From Lysobacterales bacterium (GTDB taxonomy: Bacteria > Pseudomonadota > Gammaproteobacteria > Xanthomonadales > SZUA-36): 34,007 nucleotides of DNA. The notes beneath the pieces are model-generated. The model did no database searches, was not told the origin of the DNA, and saw nothing but the letters and a program-made list of their open reading frames with translations. The stretch's first letter is position 1. Every line of letters begins with the position of its first letter. A program made the position numbers and the translations under genes. Location of the stretch: assembly GCA_011773845.1 (NCBI GenBank), contig WVWV01000044.1, forward strand, positions 48,996-83,002, in the 5' to 3' direction. Positions 1 to 7,788 of the stretch are shown here, piece after piece.

Positions 1-40
1 ACCGCTTATGGACCCAAATGGAAGCGCGCCACGGTCCGCG

Positions 41-46
41 TATAAT
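41..46 (+). promoter_or_regulatory. possible -10 box (TATAAT)
   Basis: A perfect TATAAT hexamer lies 30 bases before the start codon at 77. No convincing -35 hexamer stands 16-18 bases upstream, so this is a candidate promoter for the small exported protein, supported only by the -10 match and its position. Confidence 0.35.
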
Positions 47-76
47 GCCGGCGGCACCCATCAGGAGAACGAATCG

Positions 77-490
77 ATGCGCCGAGGTCCGCTATTGCTG
101 GTCCTGATGCTGGCCCCCCTCGGCCCCGCGAGAGCGGGCGAGGGACCGGCCATGGAGGCGCCGGAAATCGTGGAATCATGGGGTCGTGTCATGTTCTGCC
201 GCAGCGCCTACCGCAATCCCCTCAACGCGGGGCGAGTGTACGCCTACGACACCGAGGAATGCGCGCGCGCCGAGCGCTTCGTGGCGGAGGCCGCCGCCGC
301 CCACCCTGACCCGGCCCGACTGCGGTCTGCGGCACGCGAGCGCATGGACCGCATCCACTACGCGACGCCGGACATCGCGGCCGTTTTGCGCAGCTGCCGC
401 GAGCAGTGCCGGGCGCTGGCAGACCGCCAGCAGGCGACCGCGGCCAGACCCGAGGCAACGCCCGGCAGCCCCGGCGACGAAGAAAAATGA
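77..490 (+). CDS. small exported protein of unknown function
   Basis: I do not recognise this 137-residue protein. The start at 77 is chosen because AGGAG stands at 63-67, nine bases upstream, and because the product then opens with a clear signal peptide: two arginines, a hydrophobic run of leucines and an Ala-x-Ala-type cleavage site near residues 18-20. An in-frame ATG at 8 would bury that signal. The predicted mature domain is mostly helical and has four cysteines (41, 62, 107, 111), compatible with two disulfides in the periplasm. The last 20 residues are polar and low in complexity. Nothing nearby suggests a function, and the gene looks monocistronic. That it is a real secreted protein is fairly safe; its role is unknown. 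Confidence 0.6.
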   Translation: MRRGPLLLVLMLAPLGPARAGEGPAMEAPEIVESWGRVMFCRSAYRNPLNAGRVYAYDTEECARAERFVAEAAAAHPDPARLRSAARERMDRIHYATPDIAAVLRSCREQCRALADRQQATAARPEATPGSPGDEEK

Positions 491-637
491 TTTTTTGGCC
501 CGACGGGTGGCAAAACGCGCCGCCGTCGCCTATCTTTAGGGCAGCTCATGATAGCGAGGGAATGCTGCATAGTGATCTGCCAGCCGGGACGGCGAGCTGC
601 GACTCACCCGACCGGCCGGTCATAACACAACACATAC

Positions 638-670
638 AAAAAAATCGCCACCCGCCCGGTTCCGGTAGCG
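638..670 (-). terminator. intrinsic terminator, minus strand
   Basis: Read on the minus strand, CGCTACC (670-664) pairs with GGTGGCG (652-646), allowing one G-U pair. The stem is followed by A and seven T residues (644-638). This is a good Rho-independent terminator for a transcript coming from the right. No minus-strand gene lies close upstream (the next ones are 6 kb away), so it implies a short non-coding transcript starting within roughly 680-1080. Confidence 0.5.
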
Positions 671-822
671 TGACCTATCATCCCGGTTTAGCCCTTCAAT
701 ACCGCAAGCCGCAGGATTCATTCTTCGGGTCATGATCCGGTCCCGGCGTGGACTGTCCCGGATTGCATCCCGGGCGCAACGAAAACGGCCGGCCCGTGTC
801 ACAGCGCGCCGGCCGTTTTTTT
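671..822. ncRNA. candidate small RNA locus, strand uncertain
   Basis: This gene-free stretch is framed by a minus-strand terminator on its left (638-670) and a plus-strand terminator on its right (782-822). A plus-strand RNA could start after the TATCAT hexamer at 676-681, giving about 135 nt ending in the T-run at 822. A minus-strand RNA would end near 638 and would carry six GGA triplets between 770 and 661, more than expected by chance, which recalls CsrA/RsmA-binding RNAs. Some of these GGAs fall in stems rather than loops, which weakens that idea. No known RNA family was recognised by eye. Confidence 0.3.
782..822 (+). terminator. strong intrinsic terminator
   Basis: AAAACGGCCGGC (782-793) and GCCGGCCGTTTT (808-819) form a perfect 12-bp stem with a 14-base loop, followed by an uninterrupted T-run to 822. 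It is the strongest terminator in the window. The nearest plus-strand gene ends at 490, nearly 300 bases upstream, so it either serves a long 3' untranslated region or a separate small RNA. On the minus strand the stem is followed by TTTTCGTT, so weak bidirectional action is possible. Confidence 0.75.
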
Positions 823-823
823 A

Positions 824-852
824 GCGGGCCCGTGTCTCGAAGCGGGGCCCGC
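824..852. repeat. second hairpin, partial copy of the preceding one
   Basis: GCGGGCCC (824-831) and GGGCCCGC (845-852) are perfect 8-bp arms around a 13-base loop. The ten bases GGCCCGTGTC occur both at 791-800, in the terminator, and at 827-836, in this hairpin, so the two hairpins look like a diverged tandem pair. There is no T-run after this one. Confidence 0.6.
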
Positions 853-900
853 CCGTGCGGATAGACGACACCAGGGACCAAAAAACACGCCTTAAGTCAA

Positions 901-950
901 CATTCCAGCCGACATTGGACCTGTTTCAGTGAAACAGAGGGCTTGGAATG
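901..950. repeat. nested inverted repeat
   Basis: The outer arms are CATTCCA-GCC (901-910) and GGCTTGGAATG (940-950), complementary with one bulged base. Inside them sits a perfect dyad, CTGTTTCA (921-928), G, TGAAACAG (930-937). The inner dyad has the size and symmetry of a TetR- or MarR-type operator; the outer arms could also make it a stem-loop in RNA. No matching regulator gene is adjacent. Confidence 0.55.
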
Positions 951-1043
951 ACCATAATAGGGTCATTTACCCCATACAGATGCCTAATAAATAGCCAAAA
1001 TAGGCCAATTAGCTTAAAAAGCTGCAAAAAAGACACTTTTTTG
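949..1043. repeat. run of three further short dyads in AT-rich DNA
   Basis: TGACC (949-953) and GGTCA (961-965) flank seven bases. AGCTT (1011-1015) and AAGCT (1019-1023) flank three As. CAAAAAAG (1025-1032) and CTTTTTTG (1036-1043) flank ACA. All are perfect. Together with the nested repeat at 901-950 they make a dyad cluster before arfB. They may be operators, terminator remnants or a mobile-element scar; none is followed by a clear T-run terminator context. Confidence 0.5.
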
Positions 1044-1132
1044 GTATTCAGATCCGATTTTGCAATGGATGATACGTCAACACGATGGGCCCGACGCTAA
1101 CGCCGGGGGGCGGACCCGGCTTAGAATGGGCC

Positions 1133-1558
1133 ATGGTCCGCATCAGTCGTCAACTCACCATCCCCGATGAAGAGGTCGAGCTGACCGCGATTCGGGCCAG
1201 CGGGCCCGGCGGCCAGCACGTCAACAAGGTGTCATCCGCCGTGCAGCTGCGCTTCGACATCGGGGCCTCGTCGCTGCCCGAAGGCGTGAAACAGCAGTTG
1301 CGCACGCTCCCGGACCGCCGCATCAGCGCAGAGGGCGTCCTTACCATCAAGGCGCAGCGATTCCGGGAACAGGGCCGCAACCGCGCCGATGCCCTGGAAC
1401 GCCTGGTCACGCTCGTGCGACGGGCGCTGTACCGCCCGCCCGAACGCGTCCCCACCCGGCCGAGCGCCCGGGCACGCAGGAAACGCGTCGAAGAAAAAGT
1501 CCGCCGGGGCCAGGTCAAGGTGCTACGGGGCAGGGTACGGCCCGACGGGGACGGCTGA
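1133..1558 (+). CDS. arfB: alternative ribosome-rescue factor ArfB (YaeJ), peptidyl-tRNA hydrolase
   Basis: This 141-residue protein hydrolyses peptidyl-tRNA on ribosomes stalled without a stop codon, backing up tmRNA. The release-factor-like domain fills residues 1-100 and carries the catalytic Gly-Gly-Gln in GPGGQHVNK (about residues 25-33). The C-terminal tail is rich in Arg and Lys, as needed to insert into the empty mRNA channel. Length and both segments match E. coli ArfB (140 residues). The ATG at 1133 is preferred over 1085 because family members start with a short MI/VISR-type opening. TAGAAT at 1122-1127 could be a -10 box giving an almost leaderless message, but no -35 is visible. 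It stands alone between the dyad region and the ABC operon. Confidence 0.93.
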   Translation: MVRISRQLTIPDEEVELTAIRASGPGGQHVNKVSSAVQLRFDIGASSLPEGVKQQLRTLPDRRISAEGVLTIKAQRFREQGRNRADALERLVTLVRRALYRPPERVPTRPSARARRKRVEEKVRRGQVKVLRGRVRPDGDG

Positions 1559-1638
1559 AAGCTCTTCCTCAGTGGGGCTGCGCATCGGGGACCTGGATCA
1601 ATCGTTCGCCCGGGCGCTCACGTAAAATCCACTGTGTG

Positions 1639-2355
<717 letters not shown>

Positions 2356-2374
2356 TCGAGGCCGGGGCGTCGCC

Positions 2375-4744
2375 ATGATCAATACCCTGGACCGAAAGAT
2401 GATGCGCGACCTCTGGGGGCTGCGGGGGCAGGCCTCGGCCATCGCCCTGGTGATCGCCGCCGGCCTCAGTGCCGTGATGATGTCCCTGTCGACGCTGGAT
2501 TCGCTGCGCGCCAGCCGGGCCAAATTCTATGCCGACAACGGTTTTGCCCAGGTTTTCGTTCGCCTCCGGCGGGCCCCGGAGATCATCGCCGAACGCGTGC
2601 GCGAGATTCCCGGCATGGGCATCGTCGAAACGCGGGTGAGCGCGGATGTCACCCTGCAAATGGAAGGCTTCGACGAACCGGTGCGCGGCTACATCCTGTC
2701 CCTGCCAGGCAGCGGGGAACGCGGCGGGCTGAACCGCCTGTATCTGCGCTCCGGACGCATGCCGGCCCCCCATCGTGCCGACGAGATGGTGATTGGCGAG
2801 GCCTTTGCAGAGCAGCATGGGCTGGCACCGGGCGACCGCCTGAAAATGATTCTGTACGGCAAACAGGTGGCGCCACGGATCGTGGGCATCGCCCTGTCAC
2901 CGGAATTCATCTACCAGGTCGGCCCCGGCGAACTGATCCCCGACTTCAAGCGTTACGGCATCGGCTGGATGGACCGGGAGCCGCTGGGCCGGGCGCTCGA
3001 TCTCGATGGTGCCTTCAACGACCTGGCCATGACCCTGTCGCCCGGGGCCAATGAGGCCGCGGTGCTGGAGCAGCTCGACCTGTTGCTGGCCCGCTGGGGC
3101 GGGGTGGGCGCCTACGGACGCGAGGATCAGCAGTCGCACCGCTTTCTCAGCGAGGAATTCAAGCAGCTCACCCACATGGGGCAAGTGTTCTCGCTCATCT
3201 TCCTGGGCGTGTCCGCGTTTCTGCTGCACATCGTGGTGAGTCGCCTGATCGACACCCAGCGCGAGCAGATCGCGGTGCTCAAGGCTTTCGGCTACACCAA
3301 CCTGGAGGTGGGCCTGCACTATGCCAGGCTGGTCGTGCTCATCGTGCTGGCGGGCACGCTGGTCGGGCTGTTGGTCGGCGGCTGGCTGGGCCATGGCCTC
3401 GCGGGCCTGTACATGGATTACTACCGCATTCCGGACCTGGTGTTCCAGGTGCGTCCACACATGGCGCTGACCGCGACCGCCGTGACCGCGGCGGCGGCGC
3501 TGGCCGGCACCGCCATGGCGGTGGCCAGGGGCGTGCGGCTGCCCCCGGCGGAAGCGATGCGCCCGGAACCGCCCGCGCACTATCGCGCCACCATCGTCGA
3601 GCGCCTGGGCCTGCAGGAACTGATGGCGCCGGTCACCCGCATGATCCTCCGCCAGCTCGAGCGCCGCCCGGTGCGTGCCCTGCTCACCATGCTCGGAATC
3701 GCCTTCGCCACCGGCATCATGGTGTCCGGCGTCTTCTTTCCCGATTCGCTCGATTTCGTCATCGACGCGGAGTTCGGCCGTGCCGCGCGCGAGGACCTGG
3801 CGGTGACCTTCATCGAGAACACCGAACGTCGCGCGCTGTTCGAGCTGGCCGCCCTGCCCGGTGTGCGCCACGCCGAACCATTCCGCTCGGTCGGCATCAA
3901 GCTGCACAAGGGCAACCGCATGCGCCGCACCGCGCTGCAAGGCCTCGCGCCGGGCGCCGAGATCCATCGCGTACTCGACGCGCGGCTGCGTGCGGTCGAA
4001 TTGCCGCAGGAGGGGCTGGTGGTCTCGGATGTGCTGGCGGACGTGATGGGCATCGTTGCCGGGGACGGGGTCACGGTCCAGGTGCTGGACGGGCGCCGCG
4101 GCAAACACCGGGTGAAGGTGACCGGCGTGATTTCGCAATGGGTAGGCATGTCCGCCTACATGGATCTCGACGCGCTCAACCGCTTGCTGGGCGACGGCGA
4201 CGTGATCACTGGCGCCTTCCTGGCCGTGCCGCCGCCGGACCAGCCGCGGGTGCTGGAACTGCTCGAGGAGCGCCCGCGCGTAGCCGGAACGCGCTCACAC
4301 CATGGCACCATCCGTTCCTGGAACGAAACCTTCGAGGAAGTGATGCTCACCTATGTCGGCTTCATTGCCGCCATGGCCGCGGCGATCACCCTGGGCGTGG
4401 TGTATAACGCCACCCGCATCACGCTCTCGGAGCGCTCGCGCGAACTGGCCAGCCTGCGGGTGCTGGGCTTCACGCGCGCCGAGGTCAGTCGCATCCTGCT
4501 GGGGGAGCTGACCCTGCTGGTCTTGCTGGCCATTCCGCTGGGATTCCTGGTGGGCATCTGGCTTTCCTACCAGTGGGCCGCCCAGGCGCCCCAGGAATTG
4601 TTCAAGGTCCCGGTTGTCCTCACTGCCAAGACCTTTGCCATCTCGGCGGCCACCGTGCTGGGCGCCGCGGGCCTGTCGGCCGTGGTGGTCCGCCAGCGCC
4701 TCAACCACCTTGATCTGATTGGAGTCCTCAAGACCCGAGAATGA
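2375..4744 (+). CDS. ABC exporter permease with two FtsX-like domains
   Basis: This 789-residue inner-membrane permease looks like an internal duplication. Each half has one N-terminal membrane segment (about 19-41 and 430-455), a large periplasmic domain, and a three-helix FtsX domain (about 265-390 and 655-785). The [14 protein letters not shown] and [12 protein letters not shown] segments before the second helix of each domain are typical coupling regions of FtsX permeases. With two FtsX domains in one chain it probably acts as a pseudo-dimer, unlike MacB, which has one set per chain. The predicted job is mechanotransmission: ATP hydrolysis by the upstream ATPase drives periplasmic movement for export or lipoprotein/lipid handling. 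The stop codon overlaps the ATG of a 36-codon frame at 4741. Confidence 0.9.
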   Translation: MINTLDRKMMRDLWGLRGQASAIALVIAAGLSAVMMSLSTLDSLRASRAKFYADNGFAQVFVRLRRAPEIIAERVREIPGMGIVETRVSADVTLQMEGFDEPVRGYILSLPGSGERGGLNRLYLRSGRMPAPHRADEMVIGEAFAEQHGLAPGDRLKMILYGKQVAPRIVGIALSPEFIYQVGPGELIPDFKRYGIGWMDREPLGRALDLDGAFNDLAMTLSPGANEAAVLEQLDLLLARWGGVGAYGREDQQSHRFLSEEFKQLTHMGQVFSLIFLGVSAFLLHIVVSRLIDTQREQIAVLKAFGYTNLEVGLHYARLVVLIVLAGTLVGLLVGGWLGHGLAGLYMDYYRIPDLVFQVRPHMALTATAVTAAAALAGTAMAVARGVRLPPAEAMRPEPPAHYRATIVERLGLQELMAPVTRMILRQLERRPVRALLTMLGIAFATGIMVSGVFFPDSLDFVIDAEFGRAAREDLAVTFIENTERRALFELAALPGVRHAEPFRSVGIKLHKGNRMRRTALQGLAPGAEIHRVLDARLRAVELPQEGLVVSDVLADVMGIVAGDGVTVQVLDGRRGKHRVKVTGVISQWVGMSAYMDLDALNRLLGDGDVITGAFLAVPPPDQPRVLELLEERPRVAGTRSHHGTIRSWNETFEEVMLTYVGFIAAMAAAITLGVVYNATRITLSERSRELASLRVLGFTRAEVSRILLGELTLLVLLAIPLGFLVGIWLSYQWAAQAPQELFKVPVVLTAKTFAISAATVLGAAGLSAVVVRQRLNHLDLIGVLKTRE

Positions 4745-4851
4745 CGATGCAGACGTATGTAAAACCCTGGCTGATCGCCCGCGCGCCGCGCTTGCGCCGG
4801 CCGCCACGGGCCGATAACGTGGCAGCCACCGCGGTTCGGAGCGCGCGTTGA
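4741..4851 (+). CDS. possible 36-residue ORF coupling permease and adaptor
   Basis: An ATG at 4741 overlaps the permease stop (ATGA) and opens a 36-codon frame. It ends in TGA at 4849-4851, two bases before the adaptor ATG at 4854. The peptide is basic, with many Arg, and matches nothing I know. The exact stop/start fit on both sides could keep ribosomes moving through the 109-base gap and so couple translation of permease and adaptor. It could equally be chance, since ATGA overlaps are frequent in such DNA. Confidence 0.25.
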   Translation: MTMQTYVKPWLIARAPRLRRPPRADNVAATAVRSAR

Positions 4852-4853
4852 CC

Positions 4854-6053
4854 ATGCCAACGCCACGCAAATTCGCCCTGCTGGCAGGCGGCATTGTGCT
4901 GCTGGGGCTCATCGCCTGGGGCTTGCTGCCCAAGCCCGCCGCCGTCGATGTGCGCGAGGTCATCCACGGCCCGCTGTCGGTGACCGTCACCGAGGAAGGC
5001 CGCACCCGCGTCATCGACCGCTACGCGGTTTCCGCTCCCATCGCGGGTTACGCGCGCCGGGTGGAACTGGACGTCGGGGATAGCGTGGTGGGCGGCCAGC
5101 CGCTGGTGCACCTCGACCCCATGCGCTCCGGCACGCTGGACCCGCGCAGCGAGGCCGAAGCGCGCGCTGCCGTCAATGCCGCCGAGGCCGCGCTGAACGC
5201 CATCACCGAGGCCGCCGAGGCTGCCCGGGCGGAGGCAGAGTTGGCGCGCAACGAATACGAACGTGTTCGCCGGGTGGCCAACCAGGGCCTGCTCTCCCGC
5301 GGTGCCCTGGACGCCGCCCAGGCCGATTGGCGCAGCGGCGCAGCCCGCTTGCGCTCGGCCGAATTCAACGTCGAGGTGGCCAAGGGGGAACTGGAAGCGG
5401 CTCGAGCCGCGCTGGAATACGCCGCGGCCGAACCGACCGCCGACGGCGAGCACCTGTCCGTGACCGTTAATGCCCCGGTGGACGGTCGGGTGCTGAAGGT
5501 GGTACACGAGTCCGAGGGCGCAGTGGTGCTGGGTCAGCAGCTGCTCGAAATTGGCGATCCGAGCGCCCTGGAAGTGGAAGTGGAATTGTTGTCGCCGGAC
5601 GCGGTGCGGGTGCGCGAAGGAATGCCGGTCCGGTTTCTGCGCTGGGGCGGCGACCAGCCGCTCACGGGCGTGGTGCGGCGGGTCGAGCCGACCGGCTTCA
5701 CCAAGATCTCAGCCCTCGGCGTGGAGGAACAGCGGGTGCTGGTCATCTGCGATATCACCACGCCCTATGACTCCTGGCAATCGCTGGGCGACGGCTTCCG
5801 GGTGGAAGCCGAATTCATCCTCTGGGAGCAGGACGACGTGCTCCAGGCTCCCGCCAGCGCGCTGTTCCGACTCGGCGAGACCTGGGCCGTGTTCCGCCTC
5901 GAGGGCCGCCGTGCGCACGTCACCGAGGTGCAAGTCGGGGCCCGCAGCGGCCTGGCCGCCGAGATCCTCGGCGGGCTCGAGGCCGGCGACCGGGTCGTGA
6001 TCTACCCGGGCGACGAGGTTGCGGACGGGGCCCGCGTCACGCCACGACCCTGA
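4854..6053 (+). CDS. periplasmic adaptor (membrane fusion protein), HlyD/MacA family
   Basis: This 399-residue protein is anchored by one N-terminal membrane segment (about 9-27, up to LLPKP). It then shows the adaptor layout: first half of a lipoyl/barrel-sandwich domain (about 35-85), an Ala/Glu/Arg-rich coiled-coil hairpin (about 95-200), the second lipoyl half with NAPVDGRVLKV (about 206-216), a beta-barrel domain and a membrane-proximal domain at the end. It would link the ABC permease to the periplasm or to an outer-membrane channel. The ATG at 4854 is preferred to the in-frame TTG at 4848. No outer-membrane TolC-type gene is nearby, so that partner, if used, is encoded elsewhere. Confidence 0.9.
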   Translation: MPTPRKFALLAGGIVLLGLIAWGLLPKPAAVDVREVIHGPLSVTVTEEGRTRVIDRYAVSAPIAGYARRVELDVGDSVVGGQPLVHLDPMRSGTLDPRSEAEARAAVNAAEAALNAITEAAEAARAEAELARNEYERVRRVANQGLLSRGALDAAQADWRSGAARLRSAEFNVEVAKGELEAARAALEYAAAEPTADGEHLSVTVNAPVDGRVLKVVHESEGAVVLGQQLLEIGDPSALEVEVELLSPDAVRVREGMPVRFLRWGGDQPLTGVVRRVEPTGFTKISALGVEEQRVLVICDITTPYDSWQSLGDGFRVEAEFILWEQDDVLQAPASALFRLGETWAVFRLEGRRAHVTEVQVGARSGLAAEILGGLEAGDRVVIYPGDEVADGARVTPRP

Positions 6054-6118
6054 CCCCGCGGACCGCCAGGCCCTCCAGCACACATGCCGAGATTGCCGTC
6101 CACCCGCAAAGCCGTCCG

Positions 6119-6147
6119 TTGACCCCAATGCCATTTAAATGTATATA
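6119..6147 (+). promoter_or_regulatory. sigma-70-type promoter of the MarR gene
   Basis: TTGACC (6119-6124) and TATATA (6142-6147) are separated by exactly 17 bases, each close to consensus. The expected transcription start is near 6153-6155, on the start codon at 6154, and no Shine-Dalgarno sequence is seen. This predicts a leaderless or nearly leaderless mRNA. Confidence 0.6.
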
Positions 6148-6157
6148 CACTAAATGG
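6131..6157. promoter_or_regulatory. overlapping dyads, probable MarR operator
   Basis: The arms CCATTTA (6131-6137) and TAAATGG (6151-6157) enclose the inner palindrome GTATATAC (6141-6148). CATTTAAATG at 6132-6141 is itself a palindrome. The site covers the -10 box, the start point and the start codon of the MarR gene, an ideal place for autorepression by a MarR dimer. Confidence 0.55.
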
Positions 6158-6609
6158 CTTATCAGGACCCGTTCGAAATCGCCAATGAATGCCTCGCATT
6201 CGCCGTGCGCAGGGCCTCGCGCCTGGTAACCAACCATTATGACCGGCACCTGGCGGAACTTGGCCTGCGCAGCACCCAGTTCACGATCCTGAACGCGCTG
6301 GCCGCGCTGGAGGAGGTAACCCTCAGCGAACTGGCCGCGCAACTCGAGACCGAGCGCACCACCCTGACCCGCAACCTGAAACCCATGGAGGCACGGCATT
6401 GGCTGGTAAAGCGTCGTGGCCGGGACCGGCGCAGCCAGCTGGTCAGCCTGTCGCCGGAAGGGCGCCGCATCCTGGCAGCAGCGGTTGACGGGTGGCAGGA
6501 GGCGCAGGCGCGCCTGATCGCCAGGCTCGGGCGCGGAACCTACCGGCGCCTGATCGAAGAGCTGGGACAACTGGAGCACGCCTGCACGCTCGAAACCACT
6601 TCGGAATAA
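6154..6609 (+). CDS. MarR-family transcriptional regulator
   Basis: This 151-residue protein has the MarR layout: N-terminal dimerisation helices (1-30), a winged helix-turn-helix in the middle with LSELAAQLETERTTLTRNL (about 55-73) as helix-turn-helix, a basic wing around the RRGRDRR segment (about 87-93), and C-terminal helices. It lies just after the ABC exporter genes on the same strand, 100 bases on, and has its own promoter with an overlapping dyad, so it probably represses itself. That it also controls the exporter is an inference from neighbourhood; I did not find a second copy of the full dyad before 1639. The ligand is unknown. Confidence 0.88.
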   Translation: MAYQDPFEIANECLAFAVRRASRLVTNHYDRHLAELGLRSTQFTILNALAALEEVTLSELAAQLETERTTLTRNLKPMEARHWLVKRRGRDRRSQLVSLSPEGRRILAAAVDGWQEAQARLIARLGRGTYRRLIEELGQLEHACTLETTSE

Positions 6610-6716
6610 TACGTGTAGGTACAGCTATTGGCCGGACTGCGCGCTGGCGTCAGCAGCGTTGACGGGGCGGTTACCGGCCCAGGGGTCGGCACCAAGCGGT
6701 CGGCGCGGAATAGAGG

Positions 6717-6742
6717 AACGGGGCCGCGATGGCGGCCCCGTT
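6717..6742. terminator. bidirectional terminator hairpin between marR and hsp20
   Basis: AACGGGGCCGC (6717-6727), loop GATG, GCGGCCCCGTT (6732-6742): a perfect 11-bp stem between two convergent genes. The T-tracts after it are poor on both strands, so its efficiency is uncertain, but its place between convergent genes supports the call. Confidence 0.6.
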
Positions 6743-6790
6743 GCTTCACTGAAGCCAGAGATCTCCAGCGGTGAGCGGTCGGATCAGTAA

Positions 6791-7216
6791 CTACTTGATC
6801 TGGATCTCCAGCCTCTTGGGCTCCTCCACCTTGGATTTGCCAAGGTGCAGGTACAGCATGCCATCCTTCTGCTCGGCGCCGATCTTGTCCTCGCGGACAT
6901 TGTCCGGCAATGTGAAGCTGCGCTCGAAGTGGCCGTAGAAGCGCTCGCTACGATGGCGTTTCTTGTCTTCCTTCTCCAGGCGACGCTCACCACTGATGGT
7001 CAGCATGCCCTTGTCGACCTGGACGTGAAGGTCTTCCTTCTTCACCTCGGGAATCTCGACCTTGATCAGGTATTCCTCGTCGGTCTCACTGATGTCGACG
7101 GACGGAGACCAGTCCGCACGGGTCATCGGCTCCAGGGCACCCTCGTAACGGGGCCATGGCCAACCCGCGAAGAGGTCCTCGAATTCCTTTAAGGGCCTGT
7201 ACCGCATGATGTTCAT
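6791..7216 (-). CDS. small heat-shock protein, Hsp20 family
   Basis: This 141-residue ATP-independent chaperone binds unfolding proteins and forms oligomers in the cytoplasm. The alpha-crystallin domain covers about residues 36-130, with the conserved DISETDEEYLIKVEIPEVKK start and the GML-LHL strand near 118-125. A C-terminal Ile-x-Ile (IQI) is present for oligomer contacts. The ATG at 7216 has GGAGGTG (7227-7221) four bases upstream, a very strong ribosome-binding site. The 180-base upstream region carries an FNR/ANR-like box and several hairpins, suggesting oxygen-linked and perhaps structural RNA control. I did not find a well-spaced sigma-32 promoter. It is a single gene, facing marR across a shared terminator. 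Confidence 0.95.
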   Translation of the reverse strand: MNIMRYRPLKEFEDLFAGWPWPRYEGALEPMTRADWSPSVDISETDEEYLIKVEIPEVKKEDLHVQVDKGMLTISGERRLEKEDKKRHRSERFYGHFERSFTLPDNVREDKIGAEQKDGMLYLHLGKSKVEEPKRLEIQIK

Positions 7217-7220
7217 ATGT

Positions 7221-7278
7221 CACCTCCATGGCACTTTTTCGATCGAAAAGGCGAAAGCCGGAGAACCATGAATCTCCG
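7221..7278 (-). promoter_or_regulatory. structured hsp20 leader
   Basis: On the minus strand, CGGAGA (7278-7273) and TCTCCG (7264-7259) form a perfect 6-bp hairpin. A second palindrome, TTTTCGATCGAAAA, follows nearer the gene. The TCTCC arm could instead pair with the Shine-Dalgarno GGAGG (7227-7223), so the leader offers two mutually exclusive folds, one with the ribosome site free and one with it masked. Confidence 0.35.
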
Positions 7279-7317
7279 TCCTTCGACCCTTAGGTGGGGT
7301 TGGTGGCCGCGAAACGC

Positions 7318-7331
7318 TTGATCTAGGTCAA
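7318..7331. promoter_or_regulatory. FNR/ANR-like box upstream of hsp20
   Basis: TTGAT-CTAG-GTCAA matches the FNR consensus TTGAT-N4-ATCAA at nine of ten positions. If it acts at the usual -41.5, transcription of hsp20 would start near 7283, about 67 bases before the start codon. The -10 region there (ACCTAA) is weak. CRP/FNR-family control of small heat-shock proteins is known in pseudomonads, which supports the idea. Confidence 0.5.
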
Positions 7332-7398
7332 GCCGGCCGCATTACGCGCATTGCGTGAAGCGGGCGGGCGCCACACGAGCCGGCCCCGATGGCGCGGC

Positions 7399-7788
7399 CT
7401 AGACCAGCAGGTCCTGCAGCAGCTGGCGGGCGCGAAAGTCATCGGCGGTATCCAGCGCCACGATGCAGTCCTGCTCTTCGACGCCCACGATGTGGATGCT
7501 GCGGATGTCGACCTCGGCGTTGGCCAGGCGCCGGGAGATTTCCGCCAGCGCGCCCGGCTCGTCCACCAATCGGATCAGCAGCTGATCATGCGCGAAAACC
7601 TTGAACCCGGCTTCGCGCAGTGCATCATGACAGCGCTCGTAGGGCAGAGCACGTACCGTGATGACCGCGGTCTCGCCCACCTGCTCGCCATCGATGTCGC
7701 GCACGTCGATCTGCTCGCGCTCAAGCAGCGAGGTGATCTCGGCCAGCAGGCCCGGACGCGTTTCCTGGATGATGGTCAGAACTTTCAT
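7399..7788 (-). CDS. double ACT-domain protein
   Basis: This 129-residue protein consists of two ACT domains (about 1-58 and 60-129) and nothing else. ACT domains bind small ligands, usually amino acids, and regulate enzymes. The first repeat has RPGLLAEITSLL and the second EPGALAEISRRL, the helix starts that shape the ligand pocket. The ATG at 7788 overlaps the stop of the decarboxylase gene by ATGA, so the two are translationally coupled. The upstream frame extension to 7917 lies inside the decarboxylase and is not used. I infer that it senses histidine, another amino acid or the amine product and modulates the decarboxylase; this is not shown by sequence. Confidence 0.85.
   Translation of the reverse strand: MKVLTIIQETRPGLLAEITSLLEREQIDVRDIDGEQVGETAVITVRALPYERCHDALREAGFKVFAHDQLLIRLVDEPGALAEISRRLANAEVDIRSIHIVGVEEQDCIVALDTADDFRARQLLQDLLV

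Larger units (their letters stand above)
491..1132. other. 642-base gene-free region with structured DNA
   Basis: No open frame here looks like a real gene. The left part (491-637) shows nothing I can name. The middle (638-852) holds a minus-strand terminator, a plus-strand terminator and a second hairpin, leaving room for a small RNA on either strand. The right part (about 880-1070) is markedly AT-rich compared with its surroundings and holds several perfect or near-perfect dyads. Details are given in separate entries. Confidence 0.6.

Noticed and set aside
406-735. 109-codon plus-strand frame after the first gene
   Set aside because: It overlaps the end of the exported-protein gene out of frame, lacks a ribosome site and runs through the minus-strand terminator.
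2897-4138. 413-codon minus-strand frame opposite the ABC permease
   Set aside because: Gln/His/Arg-rich shadow of the permease, with no motif and no ribosome site.
7221-7335. Sigma-32 heat-shock promoter for hsp20
   Set aside because: CTTGAC (7332-7327) and CCCCACCT (7299-7292) are both present on the minus strand, but the spacer of 27 bases is far beyond the usual 13-17.
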